A DNA stretch of 64,000 nt from contig NZ_BAACAP010000213.1 in the NCBI RefSeq assembly GCF_045865695.1, positions 20,385-84,384 on the forward strand, in the 5' to 3' direction. Source of the DNA: Scytonema sp045865695. Lineage in GTDB: Bacteria; Cyanobacteriota; Cyanobacteriia; Cyanobacteriales; Nostocaceae. Below the pieces are notes generated by a model. It did not search any database. It had not been told where the DNA came from and saw only the letters and a program-made list of their open reading frames with translations. This document shows, piece after piece, positions 44,911-53,521 of the stretch (position 1 is the stretch's first letter; the number at the start of each line of letters is the position of its first letter). The position numbers and the translations under genes are program-made.

Positions 44911-45171
44911 ATGATTAAACTGCGCTTGAAGCGATACGGTAAAAAGCGGGAAGCGAGTTACCGCATAATCGCAATTCAAAGCCTCGCTCGCCGCGATGGT
45001 CGTCCGCTAGAAGAACTGGGATTCTATAACCCCAGAACAGATGAAGTAAAATTGGACGTTCCCGGCATCGTCAAGCGGCTACAACAAGGCGCTCAACCCA
45101 CAGATACAGTGCGTCGCATCCTGCAAAAAGCCAATGTCTTTGAACAGGTCAGTGCAAAAGCTACATCATAA
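44911..45171 (+). CDS. rpsP: 30S ribosomal protein S16
   Basis: An 86-aa ribosomal protein, MIKLRLKRYGKKREASYRII, then RRDGRPLEELGFYNPRTDEV and DTVRRILQKANVFEQV. bS16 helps assembly of the 30S 5' domain. AGGAG precedes the ATG. Its last codons overlap the start region of the KH-domain gene if that starts at 45134. Confidence 0.97.
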   Translation: MIKLRLKRYGKKREASYRIIAIQSLARRDGRPLEELGFYNPRTDEVKLDVPGIVKRLQQGAQPTDTVRRILQKANVFEQVSAKATS

Positions 45172-45568
45172 CAAGATTGCACAGAAATCCCCAGCGACCA
45201 GTCCTGATTACGTTGGACTGGTACGGTTTCTCATGCAACCATTTTTGGATTCTCCCGAATCTTTAAGCGTCGATTGTGAACTGACTCAAACGCACAAGCG
45301 TGCTTGGATTCGCATTGCCTTTGATGGCACAGATAAAGGAAAAGTGTTTGGTCGGGGTGGACGAAATATTCAAGCAATTCGCACGGTGATTGTTGCAGCC
45401 GCTCAAGCAGCTGGACAATCAGTCTACCTTGATATCTACGGCAGTACTGCCGGTGGACGAGAGGGTTTGTCTTTTGAAGATGAAGGTGAAGAGCGATTGC
45501 CACCGCCAAAACCCAGAGAAAGACGCGGAAACGGACCCAGACCTATTGTAAAAACCCGCTTCCGATAG
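45134..45568 (+). CDS. KH-domain RNA-binding protein (KhpA/YlqC-like)
   Basis: A 144-aa protein, or shorter; the start is uncertain (45134 overlaps rpsP by 38 bases, while the conserved part begins PDYVGLVRFLMQPFLDSPES). One KH domain with RIAFDGTDKGKVFGRGGRNI, i.e. the GRGG form of the GxxG loop, followed by an Arg/Pro-rich tail (PPPKPRERRGNGPRP). KhpA-type proteins bind RNA and act in ribosome and envelope functions. Position after rpsP is conserved in bacteria. Confidence 0.85.
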   Translation: MSLNRSVQKLHHNKIAQKSPATSPDYVGLVRFLMQPFLDSPESLSVDCELTQTHKRAWIRIAFDGTDKGKVFGRGGRNIQAIRTVIVAAAQAAGQSVYLDIYGSTAGGREGLSFEDEGEERLPPPKPRERRGNGPRPIVKTRFR

Positions 45569-45741
45569 GTTGAGGTAAAGCAAAGAAGTTGTATTCTTCG
45601 TGTTTGCGCTGTAAAAGCAAAACACTAATTGCTGTAAAAATTCTTCTCTGTCAATTGAGAAGGTTATTATCTTCCATCATGGAAGCAGCCAATACTGCTT
45701 GCAGTAGGTGGGGTTTTCTACAAAGGTTTGATAATCTCTCT

Positions 45742-45750
45742 AAGGAGGTG
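45742..45750 (+). promoter_or_regulatory. ribosome-binding site of rpsU
   Basis: AAGGAGGTG, a near-perfect anti-Shine-Dalgarno match, ten bases before the GTG start; it decides the start of this short gene. Confidence 0.75.
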
Positions 45751-45760
45751 AAACTAGGGA

Positions 45761-45937
45761 GTGGCTGAAGTCCGTTTGGGTGAAAACGAGTCTATCGACT
45801 CAGCATTAAGGCGTTTTAAAAAGAAAATTCAAAAAGCCGGGATCTTGTCCGAAGTTAAGCGTCGTGAAAGATATGAAAAACCCAGCTTGCGCCGGAAGCG
45901 CAAAGCGGAAGTTGCACGTAAAGGTGGTCGCTACTAA
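45761..45937 (+). CDS. rpsU: 30S ribosomal protein S21
   Basis: A 58-aa protein from a GTG start: AEVRLGENESIDSALRRFKK, then KAGILSEVKRRERYEKPSLR and RRKRKAEVARKGGRY. Typical bS21 sequence, which helps mRNA engagement on the 30S subunit. It is too short for usual length filters and lacks an ATG, so it is easy to miss. Strong ribosome-binding site upstream. Confidence 0.93.
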   Translation: MAEVRLGENESIDSALRRFKKKIQKAGILSEVKRRERYEKPSLRRKRKAEVARKGGRY

Positions 45938-45947
45938 TCGGTGACGA

Positions 45948-46275
45948 GTGACCCTATCTCAAGCGCGGAGACGCTTCGCGAACGGGTTCGCCCTCCGGGT
46001 ATCTCCTATGTGCAAAGCACACGCTACGCGAACGGAGACGCTTCGCGAACGCCAGTCGCCTGGGCGTGGGAAACCCCTCCGGGTTCGCCAGTTCCTTACG
46101 GCGGGAAACCCGCTTGCTGGACTGGTCTCACCGCCTCATGCACGCTGGACTCACCAGTCCCCTGGGCGTGGGAGACCCCTCCGGGTTCGCCAGTTGCTGT
46201 GAGTTCGGGCTAACCCTCATAGGCGCACTGGTCTCACCGCCTACAGGGCTGGACTCACCAGTGACCAGTGACCGA
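45948..46275. repeat. cluster of palindromic repeats (GGAGACGCTTCGCGAACG; CCCCTCCGGGTTCGCCAG)
   Basis: About 330 bases of mixed repeat units: two GAGACGCTTCGCGAACG units, two copies of CCTGGGCGTGGGARACCCCTCCGGG, and closing GTGACCA heptads. Open frames through it in three frames are low-complexity artefacts. Dispersed element of heterocystous cyanobacteria. Confidence 0.8.
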
Positions 46276-46398
46276 TGATAAGTGACTATCAGTAGCTGAT
46301 GGTGTCACAGCTGAGGTTTGAAGGCTTTTGTTATTCAAACCTAAATGAAGTAGAGACGCGAACAACCGCTTCTCTACTTTCTCTTTAATTAATGACTA

Positions 46399-47358
46399 AT
46401 GACTCATAACTTAACAATTCAACTACCGAATATACCTAGTGCGATCGCACTAGCAGGAGAAGGGGAAAATAATCTCAAAATACTTGCCCGCCAAACAGGT
46501 GCAACTCTCGTACTACGGGGGCAAGAACTTTATATTTCTGGCACAGAAAAGCAAATTGACTTAGCTAGTCGGTTAGTGCGATCGCTTGAAGACCTTTGGA
46601 GTCAGGGCAATCATGTTACTAGTACAGATATATTAACAGCCCGTCATGCCCTCGATACCCATCAGGAAGATGAACTAATAGATTTGCAGCGAAATGTCAT
46701 TGCCAAGACGCGCAAAGGCGAAGAAGTGCGAGCCAAAACCTTACGACAACGGCAGTATGTTGAAGCACTCAATAAGCGCGACCTCATCTTTTGTACGGGT
46801 CCCGCCGGAACTGGTAAGACATTTTTAGCAGTTGTTGTTGCCGTGCAAGCACTCCTTGCCAATCAATTTGAAAAACTCATTTTAACTCGTCCTGCTGTAG
46901 AAGCCGGTGAAAGGCTTGGTTTTTTACCAGGGGATTTGCAGCAAAAAGTCAATCCCTATTTACGCCCCCTTTACGATGCCATTAATGAATTTATCGATCC
47001 AGAGAAAGTCCCATCCTTAATGGAAAGAGGTGTGATTGAAGTGGCTCCTCTCGCTTATATGCGGGGACGTACCCTCAACAATGCTTTTGTCATAGTAGAT
47101 GAAGCCCAAAATACAACACCATCCCAAATGAAAATGGTTTTGACTCGTTTGGGTTTCCATTCTCGGATGGTTGTGACGGGCGATATCACACAAACAGATC
47201 TCCCACCCAATCAACAATCTGGTTTAACACTGGCAACACACATTCTAAAACATGTAAAAGGCATTGCTTTTTGTGAATTCTCTCAGAAAGACGTAGTGCG
47301 TCATCCTCTTGTTCAGGAAATTGTCGCCGCCTACGAACGTCATGAAAATCATTATTAG
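46399..47358 (+). CDS. phoH: PhoH family ATPase
   Basis: A 319-aa protein with N-terminal KH-like or PIN-associated part (GENNLKILARQTGATLVLRG) and an ATPase domain with Walker A GPAGTGKTFLAV and Walker B-like NAFVIVDEAQNTTPSQMKMV, plus TRLGFHSRMVVTGDITQTDL. PhoH-like proteins are helicase-like RNA-linked ATPases. Last gene of the ffh cluster. Confidence 0.93.
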   Translation: MTHNLTIQLPNIPSAIALAGEGENNLKILARQTGATLVLRGQELYISGTEKQIDLASRLVRSLEDLWSQGNHVTSTDILTARHALDTHQEDELIDLQRNVIAKTRKGEEVRAKTLRQRQYVEALNKRDLIFCTGPAGTGKTFLAVVVAVQALLANQFEKLILTRPAVEAGERLGFLPGDLQQKVNPYLRPLYDAINEFIDPEKVPSLMERGVIEVAPLAYMRGRTLNNAFVIVDEAQNTTPSQMKMVLTRLGFHSRMVVTGDITQTDLPPNQQSGLTLATHILKHVKGIAFCEFSQKDVVRHPLVQEIVAAYERHENHY

Positions 47359-47361
47359 ATA

Positions 47362-47406
47362 GTGGTTAGTGGTTGGTGGTTAGTGGTTGGTGGTTGGTGG
47401 TTAGTA
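47362..47406. repeat. GTGGTTA / GTTGGTG heptad repeat
   Basis: Six or so GTGGTTA/GTTGGTG units directly after phoH. Confidence 0.8.
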
Positions 47407-47486
47407 GTGTGGTACGGGCATCTTGCCCGTTATTTTTTTCTTGTGGTCTATCGATCTGAAAATTGCTGTAATACCATTTCACCAAA

Positions 47487-47594
47487 TATAGCGGTTTTCA
47501 ATTGGGTGCAATACATAAAAAAGTTATGGAACCGCACCCTCGACGCAGACGAACGCAGATCGATCTGTACTTCATTCAAGTGAGAACTGCTATA
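47487..47594 (+). repeat. MITE-like element, copy A (108 bp)
   Basis: Begins TATAGCGGTTTTCAATTGGG and ends ATTCAAGTGAGAACTGCTATA, near-perfect terminal inverted repeats with TA ends. Inner sequence includes AATACATAAAAAAGTTATGG and GATCTGTACTTC. Same element at 49851 and, inverted, at 36220. No coding capacity. Confidence 0.8.
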
Positions 47595-47606
47595 ATTGCT
47601 ACATAC

Positions 47607-47643
47607 GATCCCCCCCTTATTAAGGGGGACTAGGGGGGATCGC
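47607..47643. repeat. GATCCCCCC...GGGGGGATC palindrome
   Basis: Inverted arms CCCCCCTTATTAAGGGGG and GGGGGGATC; same family as 20458 and 48790. The remaining gap to 48190 (AT-rich, one 48150-48190 half copy of the GACGGGCTAGAAGCCCGT hairpin) shows no gene. Confidence 0.65.
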
Positions 47644-48192
47644 ATTTGTCTCAAAGATTTCAAGAATTGGTATAACCTACAAGTGCTAACTTTTCGTCAT
47701 TTCATGCTGAAAGGGAGAAGGACGCAAATAACGTAGCATTGACTATATTAATAGTTAAAAATTACACAAAAATCGTGCGGAAAAAGTCTTGACGTTAAAT
47801 CATAGCTAACAATATGATAAATATGACACTACGCAGATAATTTGAGACACTCTTCTTGTAGTTATTTCTCTACGTGCTAGATAAAAAGCAAGAAAATTGT
47901 GTCTAACCATCGGCGAATTGCCAAATAGTCAGTATCAGATTTTTTCAATCGCATACATTTAAAGGATTTTGGAATGAGAACTCGTAGAGCTTTGCTACAG
48001 TAGGTGCAACAATAAACGCTCCACGCCATTGGGGGGCAAATTTTTTTAGCTTCCTACTTAAAACAGATTGAGAATTAAGATTGCTAGAAATACGCTGAAG
48101 TACTTTAGTTTTAAAAAAAGATTTCATTACTGAGTCAGTTGTGAAGGTCTATTCTATAAGACGGGCTAGAAGCCCGTACCACAAGATATTTT

Positions 48193-48528
48193 TTAATTTG
48201 GTAGGTGACGACGCTCCTGCGTTGCGATATTATTCAAACCTACTTGCTCCAATAGTGAAGTGAATGAATTCAACACTTGGCGATCTGTTGGATTATTCGC
48301 TTGTAATTTATTTAAAATTGCCAGTCCATCGTACCAAAAACCTAACTGAGTATAAGCCAGAGCGCGATCGCGTTCCGAATTAGCGTTGGTCAATTTTTTA
48401 GATAACTCAGACGTGCTAGCAACCCGTTCAATCCAAGCACGAGCATTAATATTTTGGGAAGGACGTTTTTCGTTACAAATTAATGCCACAGTCCATCGGT
48501 ATTCTTTACCGACAGATAATTCTGGCAA
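48193..48528 (-). pseudogene. DUF928 protein, C-terminal fragment
   Basis: About 111 residues of the DUF928 C-terminus: LPELSVGKEYRWTVALICNE, then NINARAWIERVASTSELSK and a helical end GFWYDGLAILNKLQANNPTD. An in-frame stop lies just before the Leu start and the N-terminal half of the family, with its signal peptide, is missing. Secreted protein family of unknown function, common in cyanobacteria. Confidence 0.7.
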
Positions 48529-48616
48529 GTCTTACGACAAGCACAACTCAAAATCATTGCTGACCCAAATGGACATCCAGCGATTTGGTCGCCGTTTGTC
48601 TTAGTAGGAAATTGGT

Positions 48617-48650
48617 AGGTTGGGTTGAGGAACGAAACCCAACATTCCAT
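48617..48650. repeat. GTTGGGTT..AACCCAAC palindrome
   Basis: GGTTGGGTTGAGGAACGAAACCC AAC, the element also found at 32390. A CCCCCCTTAAAAAGGGGGG palindrome follows at 48790-48823. Confidence 0.65.
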
Positions 48651-48843
48651 CGCAATGACCAACCAAATCCAACATTCCATCCAATTAAAGAACTCTTAGA
48701 TTTTAGATTTTGGATTATTATGCTTATGAAGATAAATATGATAGGACTTACGCAACCTCAACATTATTTTGAGAGTTTCACACGTTATCGATCCCCCCAA
48801 CCCCCCTTAAAAAGGGGGGCTATACGTAAGTCCTATATGAATA

Positions 48844-49221
48844 GAAAGAACTAGTCCCGATATTAAACAAGAAAGCTCGCTTCAAGAACAGCCTAGTAAT
48901 TTTATTGCTACTGACGCTATCGTGGCAAATAGCTGTTTAGCTAGTAGAAATGTCTCTCGTGGCAGCTTTGTGGTAACGGGCAATGGTGGTTTACCAGAAA
49001 CACCAAATGATGGCACTATATCTTATACAGTCACGCAAGTGCAGCCAGTTTCGGCAGATAAGGGGACACAAGAGAACAGAGAAAATACTCAGACTTGGAA
49101 ATTGGGCGATCGCATTACTGAGGCAAAACAGCTACTTGTTACTCCTGATGGTCGCATAGTGTTAACAGCCGTAAATGAGAATGAGGAATTTCTTAACGCA
49201 CAGGATTTAACGTGTCGTTAA
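48844..49221 (+). pseudogene. two-partner secretion (FHA-type) exoprotein, C-terminal remnant
   Basis: The open frame reads SPDIKQESSLQEQPSNFIAT, then AIVANSCLASRNVSRGSFVV, TGNGGLPETPNDGTISYTV and a tail with AKQLLVTPDGRIVL. This is the usual C-terminal end of cyanobacterial filamentous-haemagglutinin-like TpsA proteins. The several-thousand-base beta-helix region and secretion domain are absent upstream. Confidence 0.7.
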
Positions 49222-49331
49222 TTTCTTGGCTCTGGTATTGTATACCATTGTAGTAGGCAGGGCTATGCCGCACAAAAGTTTATATGGTAGGCAATGCTAC
49301 GTATGTTTCAAAAATCAAATAGGAGTTCTAC

Positions 49332-49736
49332 ATGACAGCAACGTTAAAGGAATTTTTAGAAGCTTGTGAAAGTTTGGGTACATTACGTCTTATTGTCACA
49401 AGTAGTGCGGCTGTCTTAGAAGCACGGGGCAAAATAGAAAAGCTGTTTTATGCAGAATTGCCTAAAGGGAAATATGCGAATATGCATACTGAAGGTTTTG
49501 AATTTCATTTGAATATGGATAAAATTATTCAAGTAAAATTTGAAACCGGAGAGGCAAAAAGAGGTAACTTTACTACTTATGCCATCCGCTTGCTTGATGA
49601 AAAACAGGAATCAGCCTTGAGTATATTTTTACAGTGGGGAAAGCCAGGAGAATATGAACCCGGTCAGGTAGAAGCTTGGCAAACTCTAAGAGAAAAGTAT
49701 GGCGATGTTTGGGAGCCAATACCGTCTGAGATTTAA
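49332..49736 (+). CDS. conserved hypothetical protein
   Basis: A 134-aa soluble alpha/beta protein: TLKEFLEACESLGTLRLIVT, KIEKLFYAELPKGKYANMHT, FEFHLNMDKIIQVKFETGEA, and a Trp-containing end (FLQWGKPGEYEPGQVEAW). Complete and well spaced with no signal peptide or membrane segment. I do not recognise the family; the fold pattern could be a small-ligand binder. Confidence 0.7.
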   Translation: MTATLKEFLEACESLGTLRLIVTSSAAVLEARGKIEKLFYAELPKGKYANMHTEGFEFHLNMDKIIQVKFETGEAKRGNFTTYAIRLLDEKQESALSIFLQWGKPGEYEPGQVEAWQTLREKYGDVWEPIPSEI

Positions 49737-49850
49737 AAATGTGTGGTACTACCGAATGGTTTTACAGCATTTGTAGGGGCGCGGCGGCATTCTTCGCGCC
49801 TACGATTGTTGGCAATTGTTGGAAAGTCAGTTTCTAAACCGTTTTTGGTA

Positions 49851-49957
49851 TATAGCGGTTTTCAATTGGGTACGATACATAAAAAATTTATGGAACCGCA
49901 GCCTGTAGCAGATAAACGCGGATAAATCTGTACTTCATTCAAGTGAAAACCGCTATA
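49851..49957 (+). repeat. MITE-like element, copy B (107 bp)
   Basis: Ends TATAGCGGTTTTCAATTGGG and CAAGTGAAAACCGCTATA, a nearly perfect inverted pair, TA at both borders. Best preserved of the three copies. Confidence 0.82.
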
Positions 49958-49988
49958 TTCCCCTGTAAAATCTAATGTTGTTCAATAA

Positions 49989-50357
49989 CTATGCTAATAA
50001 AGGTGCAAGCTTAGCCACAATTCGTTTAACTTCTAAAAACAGAACACCTTGCTTAGCTGCTGCACTTGCAAGAACTAATAAAACAGCTTCTTGACCGCAA
50101 CCGACTAAGATACCATAACCTTTCTCACCTTCTACTACAATACGGTCAACACTACCGCGAGCGAGTTCGCGTCCAATACGTTCTCCTAGGGATAGCATAG
50201 ACGCTGACATAGCAGCAGTACGTTCTTCATCCATTCCTACTGTTAGTACAGAAGCTAATGCCAAGCCATCGGGGCTTGCAAGGATTGCACCTTGAACCTC
50301 AGCACTGCCAGAAACAAAATTTTGTAATTCATCTTGTAACATTGAAACATTAATCAT
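49989..50357 (-). CDS. roadblock/LC7 domain protein (MglB-like)
   Basis: A 122-aa roadblock protein: MLQDELQNFVSGSAEVQGAI, SPDGLALASVLTVGMDEERT and the LGERIGRELARGSVDRIVVE helix-strand. Roadblock proteins regulate small Ras-like GTPases, as MglB does for MglA. Lies after the GTPase gene on the same strand and is paralogous to the C-terminal half of the protein at 51150. Confidence 0.85.
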   Translation of the reverse strand: MINVSMLQDELQNFVSGSAEVQGAILASPDGLALASVLTVGMDEERTAAMSASMLSLGERIGRELARGSVDRIVVEGEKGYGILVGCGQEAVLLVLASAAAKQGVLFLEVKRIVAKLAPLLA

Positions 50358-50426
50358 GACGTTACTTCTCCAAAGGGTGTTGTATTAATGTTGTAAAAGG
50401 TAGGCACTCCGATCTGACAAAAGGTG

Positions 50427-50975
50427 CTATGAATTAGAATCTGGGTAGAAGTGACTTATCTCTTGAACAAGAGCAATCAAAGCTTGTGCTACGGAGGGTT
50501 TATTGGTGGCGTTAACAGATACGATTGGCGGTCGAGCACGCTCATCTGCAAATCCCAGAGCAAGCGCTACATCTTCTGCATCCCATGCGTCTGGGCAATC
50601 TGTGTGCGTCAAACCAATGATATGTGGAAGTTGTACTTGTTGATTGACAAAGTTGAGTATCCGCCGACCAAATCGTATATGATCTGGACGATGGGCATCT
50701 ACGAGCAAAATGTAAGCATGTGCTTTGGCAATCAGAATATCCCACATGAAGTCAAACCGCAGTTGACCTGGTGTGCCATATAGGTGTAAGGATTGATTCG
50801 ATGCGATCGTGAGTCGTCCAAAATCTAAAGCAACTGTGGTTTTTTCCTTCAGTTGTCCGACTTCATCTGTCGCTTTCTTATCAGTATCTACAACTTCTAT
50901 CTCACTGATTGTACGAATCAAACTCGTTTTTCCCGCGCCTACGCCTCCTGTGACAACTATGCGTAGGATTACCAT
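50427..50975 (-). CDS. small Ras-like GTPase (MglA / conservon-type)
   Basis: A 182-aa GTPase: G1 GGVGAGKTS (10-18), G3 in LYGTPGQLRFDFMW, and THTDCPD in place of the usual NKxD. Similar proteins occur in bacterial conservons and in MglA-type polarity switches. Between two roadblock genes and upstream of none of its own effectors; acts at the membrane or cytoplasm as a switch, output unknown. Same strand as 51150 and 51826. Confidence 0.85.
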   Translation of the reverse strand: MVILRIVVTGGVGAGKTSLIRTISEIEVVDTDKKATDEVGQLKEKTTVALDFGRLTIASNQSLHLYGTPGQLRFDFMWDILIAKAHAYILLVDAHRPDHIRFGRRILNFVNQQVQLPHIIGLTHTDCPDAWDAEDVALALGFADERARPPIVSVNATNKPSVAQALIALVQEISHFYPDSNS

Positions 50976-51149
50976 TTATACCTCCATAAGGTTATAGCTA
51001 TGGAACTACACCCAAATACTTGAACAATGTAGTAAGTAATCTCAAGCCATGTAGATATAATGATGAACATCGCTTTAGTAATATTGCTTACTCTGTCATA
51101 GCTTAGCAAAAAAGTTTTACATAGAACGTATGCCTGTCGTAATTTTCTT

Positions 51150-51734
51150 TTACTTCAACAAAGGAGTTATTTCAGCAACAGCTTGTTTAATTTCCAGAAA
51201 CAGAATGCCTTGCTTAGCAGCAGAACTAGCAAGAACTAACAAAATAGTCTTTTGAGTACAATTCACTAAGACTCCATAACCTCTCTCGCCTTCTACTACG
51301 ACGCGCTCGATCGCACCACGGTCAAGTTCGCGTCCAATACGTTCTCCCAATGAAAGCATAGATGCTGACATTGCAGCAGTAAGCTCTTCATTCATCCCTG
51401 GTGCTAATACAGAAGCTAACGCCAAGCCATCAATGGTTATTATAATTGCACCTTCAACTTCAGCATTGCTAGAGACAAAGTTGTGTAACTCATCTTGGAG
51501 CTTTGAAACCGCGATCGCATTTTTTTCCTCAAAGACTTCTAATTGAGGGAAGATCGAGGTTTCCGTAGAAGGTGATAAATTTGAAATAGTTGCTGCACCG
51601 ACTTTTGTATTTTCCACAAGGATGGTTGAGGGCAACTCTTCTGTGGTTTGCAATTCATCTGTTACCTTCGCAGGCTTGGCTGATATTCTTTCAAGTGCTA
51701 CTAACAGTAGATTCAGTATTTTGCCCAAAGGCAT
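51150..51734 (-). CDS. roadblock/LC7 domain protein with N-terminal extension
   Basis: A 194-aa protein. The first 75 residues are low-complexity (Glu/Thr/Ser); residues 76-194 are a roadblock domain very similar to the one at 49989 (KLQDELHNFVSSNAEVEGAI, LGERIGRELDRGAIERVVVE). Paralogues that probably form homo- or heterodimers around the GTPase. Confidence 0.85.
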   Translation of the reverse strand: MPLGKILNLLLVALERISAKPAKVTDELQTTEELPSTILVENTKVGAATISNLSPSTETSIFPQLEVFEEKNAIAVSKLQDELHNFVSSNAEVEGAIIITIDGLALASVLAPGMNEELTAAMSASMLSLGERIGRELDRGAIERVVVEGERGYGVLVNCTQKTILLVLASSAAKQGILFLEIKQAVAEITPLLK

Positions 51735-51825
51735 GGTAGCTATAGTGCATACTTCAATGTGGTCAGTGGTTAGTCGTTAGTGGTTAGTTGTTAGCAGTTT
51801 TTCCCCTAATCCTTTCTCTCTACTT

Positions 51826-52704
51826 TTAAGCTTTGCTCTTTAAAAAACCAACGAGATTTTGCAAAAATGAAGTGCTAATTTTGAGTACTTCTGATTCCTT
51901 TGATTTTTGGTATTTTAATTCAGGATCGCTGATTACATCCAAATTTAAAGAGTCAACATTTAAATCAGATGTTGATTTTGCTATGGGCGCTTCTTCCACT
52001 AACCCCGCAAGCATCAACCGGAAAGTCGCTTGTTGAACTAACGCAACAGGTCGATCGATCAGCGTTGCGATCGCATCCAAAGAAACACTACCATTAGCAA
52101 ATTCCCACACTTGCCACTCACAAGCGTGTAAACGAATCTGTGGTTTAGCGTGAGAAATACTTTTGACAGCCGAACTAGGACTTGGGAGAACATCTACTAG
52201 CGCTTTCCAGTTTTTTAATGCCCTTAAAGCCATGAGAGTCACTTCTGTTGCTCTCAAACTTAATCCAGTCATTTCTTCGAGAGGCAAAGCAGCTTTGCTA
52301 TCAAGTTTAAATACACCTTGTTGAATTTCAAAAAGATCGCGAACTTGTTGTAATTGGTTGGCAAACAGCAGGTTCAGTTGCTCAGCAGTTAATAGGCTTT
52401 TAGTTTTTAACAGTAAACCGAGCGGTGATGCTGTAGGAGCTTCATTACAAACCTTTTCTAGAACTTTCAAATTTACCCAACCTCGCTTGACCATTTTAGA
52501 AATTAGTTCCTGACCGTGCAAGTGATGAGCAGCACCAACCACTTTCCCTTGTCTAAACCAGATGTAGAAATACTGAGATTTAGACATAGGAGATTGTAAA
52601 TCTGGTAAGGTACAAACTGTTAAACAACCAGATTTCCGTCCTTGGTCAATCAGTTGGAACAATTCAGCTAAAGAAAAATCCGTAAAAGAACTAGATAGAC
52701 TCAT
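51826..52704 (-). CDS. DUF4388 (PatA N-terminal-like) protein
   Basis: A 292-aa protein from ATG 52704 (a longer frame to 52788 is not needed). DUF4388 domain: SLSSSFTDFSLAELFQLIDQ, GRKSGCLTVC and FRQGKVVGAAHHLHGQELIS; then a helical region and a winged-helix-like part (DAIATLIDRPVALVQQATFR). Such domains occur N-terminally in PatA-type and gliding-related regulators. First gene of the GTPase group; likely a signalling component. Confidence 0.8.
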   Translation of the reverse strand: MSLSSSFTDFSLAELFQLIDQGRKSGCLTVCTLPDLQSPMSKSQYFYIWFRQGKVVGAAHHLHGQELISKMVKRGWVNLKVLEKVCNEAPTASPLGLLLKTKSLLTAEQLNLLFANQLQQVRDLFEIQQGVFKLDSKAALPLEEMTGLSLRATEVTLMALRALKNWKALVDVLPSPSSAVKSISHAKPQIRLHACEWQVWEFANGSVSLDAIATLIDRPVALVQQATFRLMLAGLVEEAPIAKSTSDLNVDSLNLDVISDPELKYQKSKESEVLKISTSFLQNLVGFLKSKA

Positions 52705-53160
52705 TAGTGCAAGTACTCTTTCAATGATTAATTTATATAAACTCGCACCCCGATGGATAATTCGACTTTGAAAACATTCTGTTAGCAAGGATAGAGACTC
52801 GTCTTTAACTTTATAAAGAGTAATATTACTGATAAGAAAATCAAATAATTTTTATGTTAGTAATATCACTTAACCAATTTACTAAAATCAGTATATTTTA
52901 TAACAATCTGATTTCTCACTCGAACAATAATAAAGATAAAGTAGATTAGGCAATTCCCACCGTTCGCTGTTACGAGACACTACTAACCTATCAAAAAATC
53001 AGTAATTTTAGTAAGAAAAAATGTTTATATTTAGTTTTTTAATGATTTAGTTAAATTTGATGATAAAAAAGTAACTTAATGTTTTATTAGATGAGTTATT
53101 ACTCAAAATAATATTAATATAAATTAATACATAAAAATCACAACTCCGAACTAGCTCCCT

Positions 53161-53470
53161 GACTTCTGAAAGGATATAGCTGGTCAATGGGGGGTCAGAC
53201 CTCTCAGTCGATCTCTCTCGTTACCAGGCTCAGCCTGGTAACGCAGGCTGCGAGGCTCCGCCTCGCAAGTAGACTCAGCATAAGAGGCGGAGCTTCTAAA
53301 GAAGGCATTCCCAGGCTGCGAGGCTCCGCCTCGCTTGCGTTTGCTCAAGACAGGAGGCGGAGCCTCCGCTCAAAGACATTCCCAGGCTGAGCCTGGGAAC
53401 GAGGTGGGGGGTCAAAGACATTCCCAGGCTCAGCCTGGGAACGAGGTAGGGGGTCTGACCTATCGCCAAC
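53161..53470. repeat. palindromic repeats (CATTCCCAGGCTGAGCCTGGGAACGAGG; GGCTCCGCCTCGC)
   Basis: Several tandem and inverted units with GGGGGTCTGACC or GGGGGTCAGACC motifs between. The whole 52789-53521 gap otherwise is AT-rich DNA without genes. Frames through the repeats are artefacts. Confidence 0.8.
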
Positions 53471-53521
53471 AGCATCCTTTAAGAAGTCAGGGATCTAAGT
53501 CGGAGTTAAATCTTTATAATT

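Noticed and set aside
45941..46278. Three overlapping forward ORFs after rpsU
   Set aside because: All lie in palindromic repeat clusters and are low complexity.
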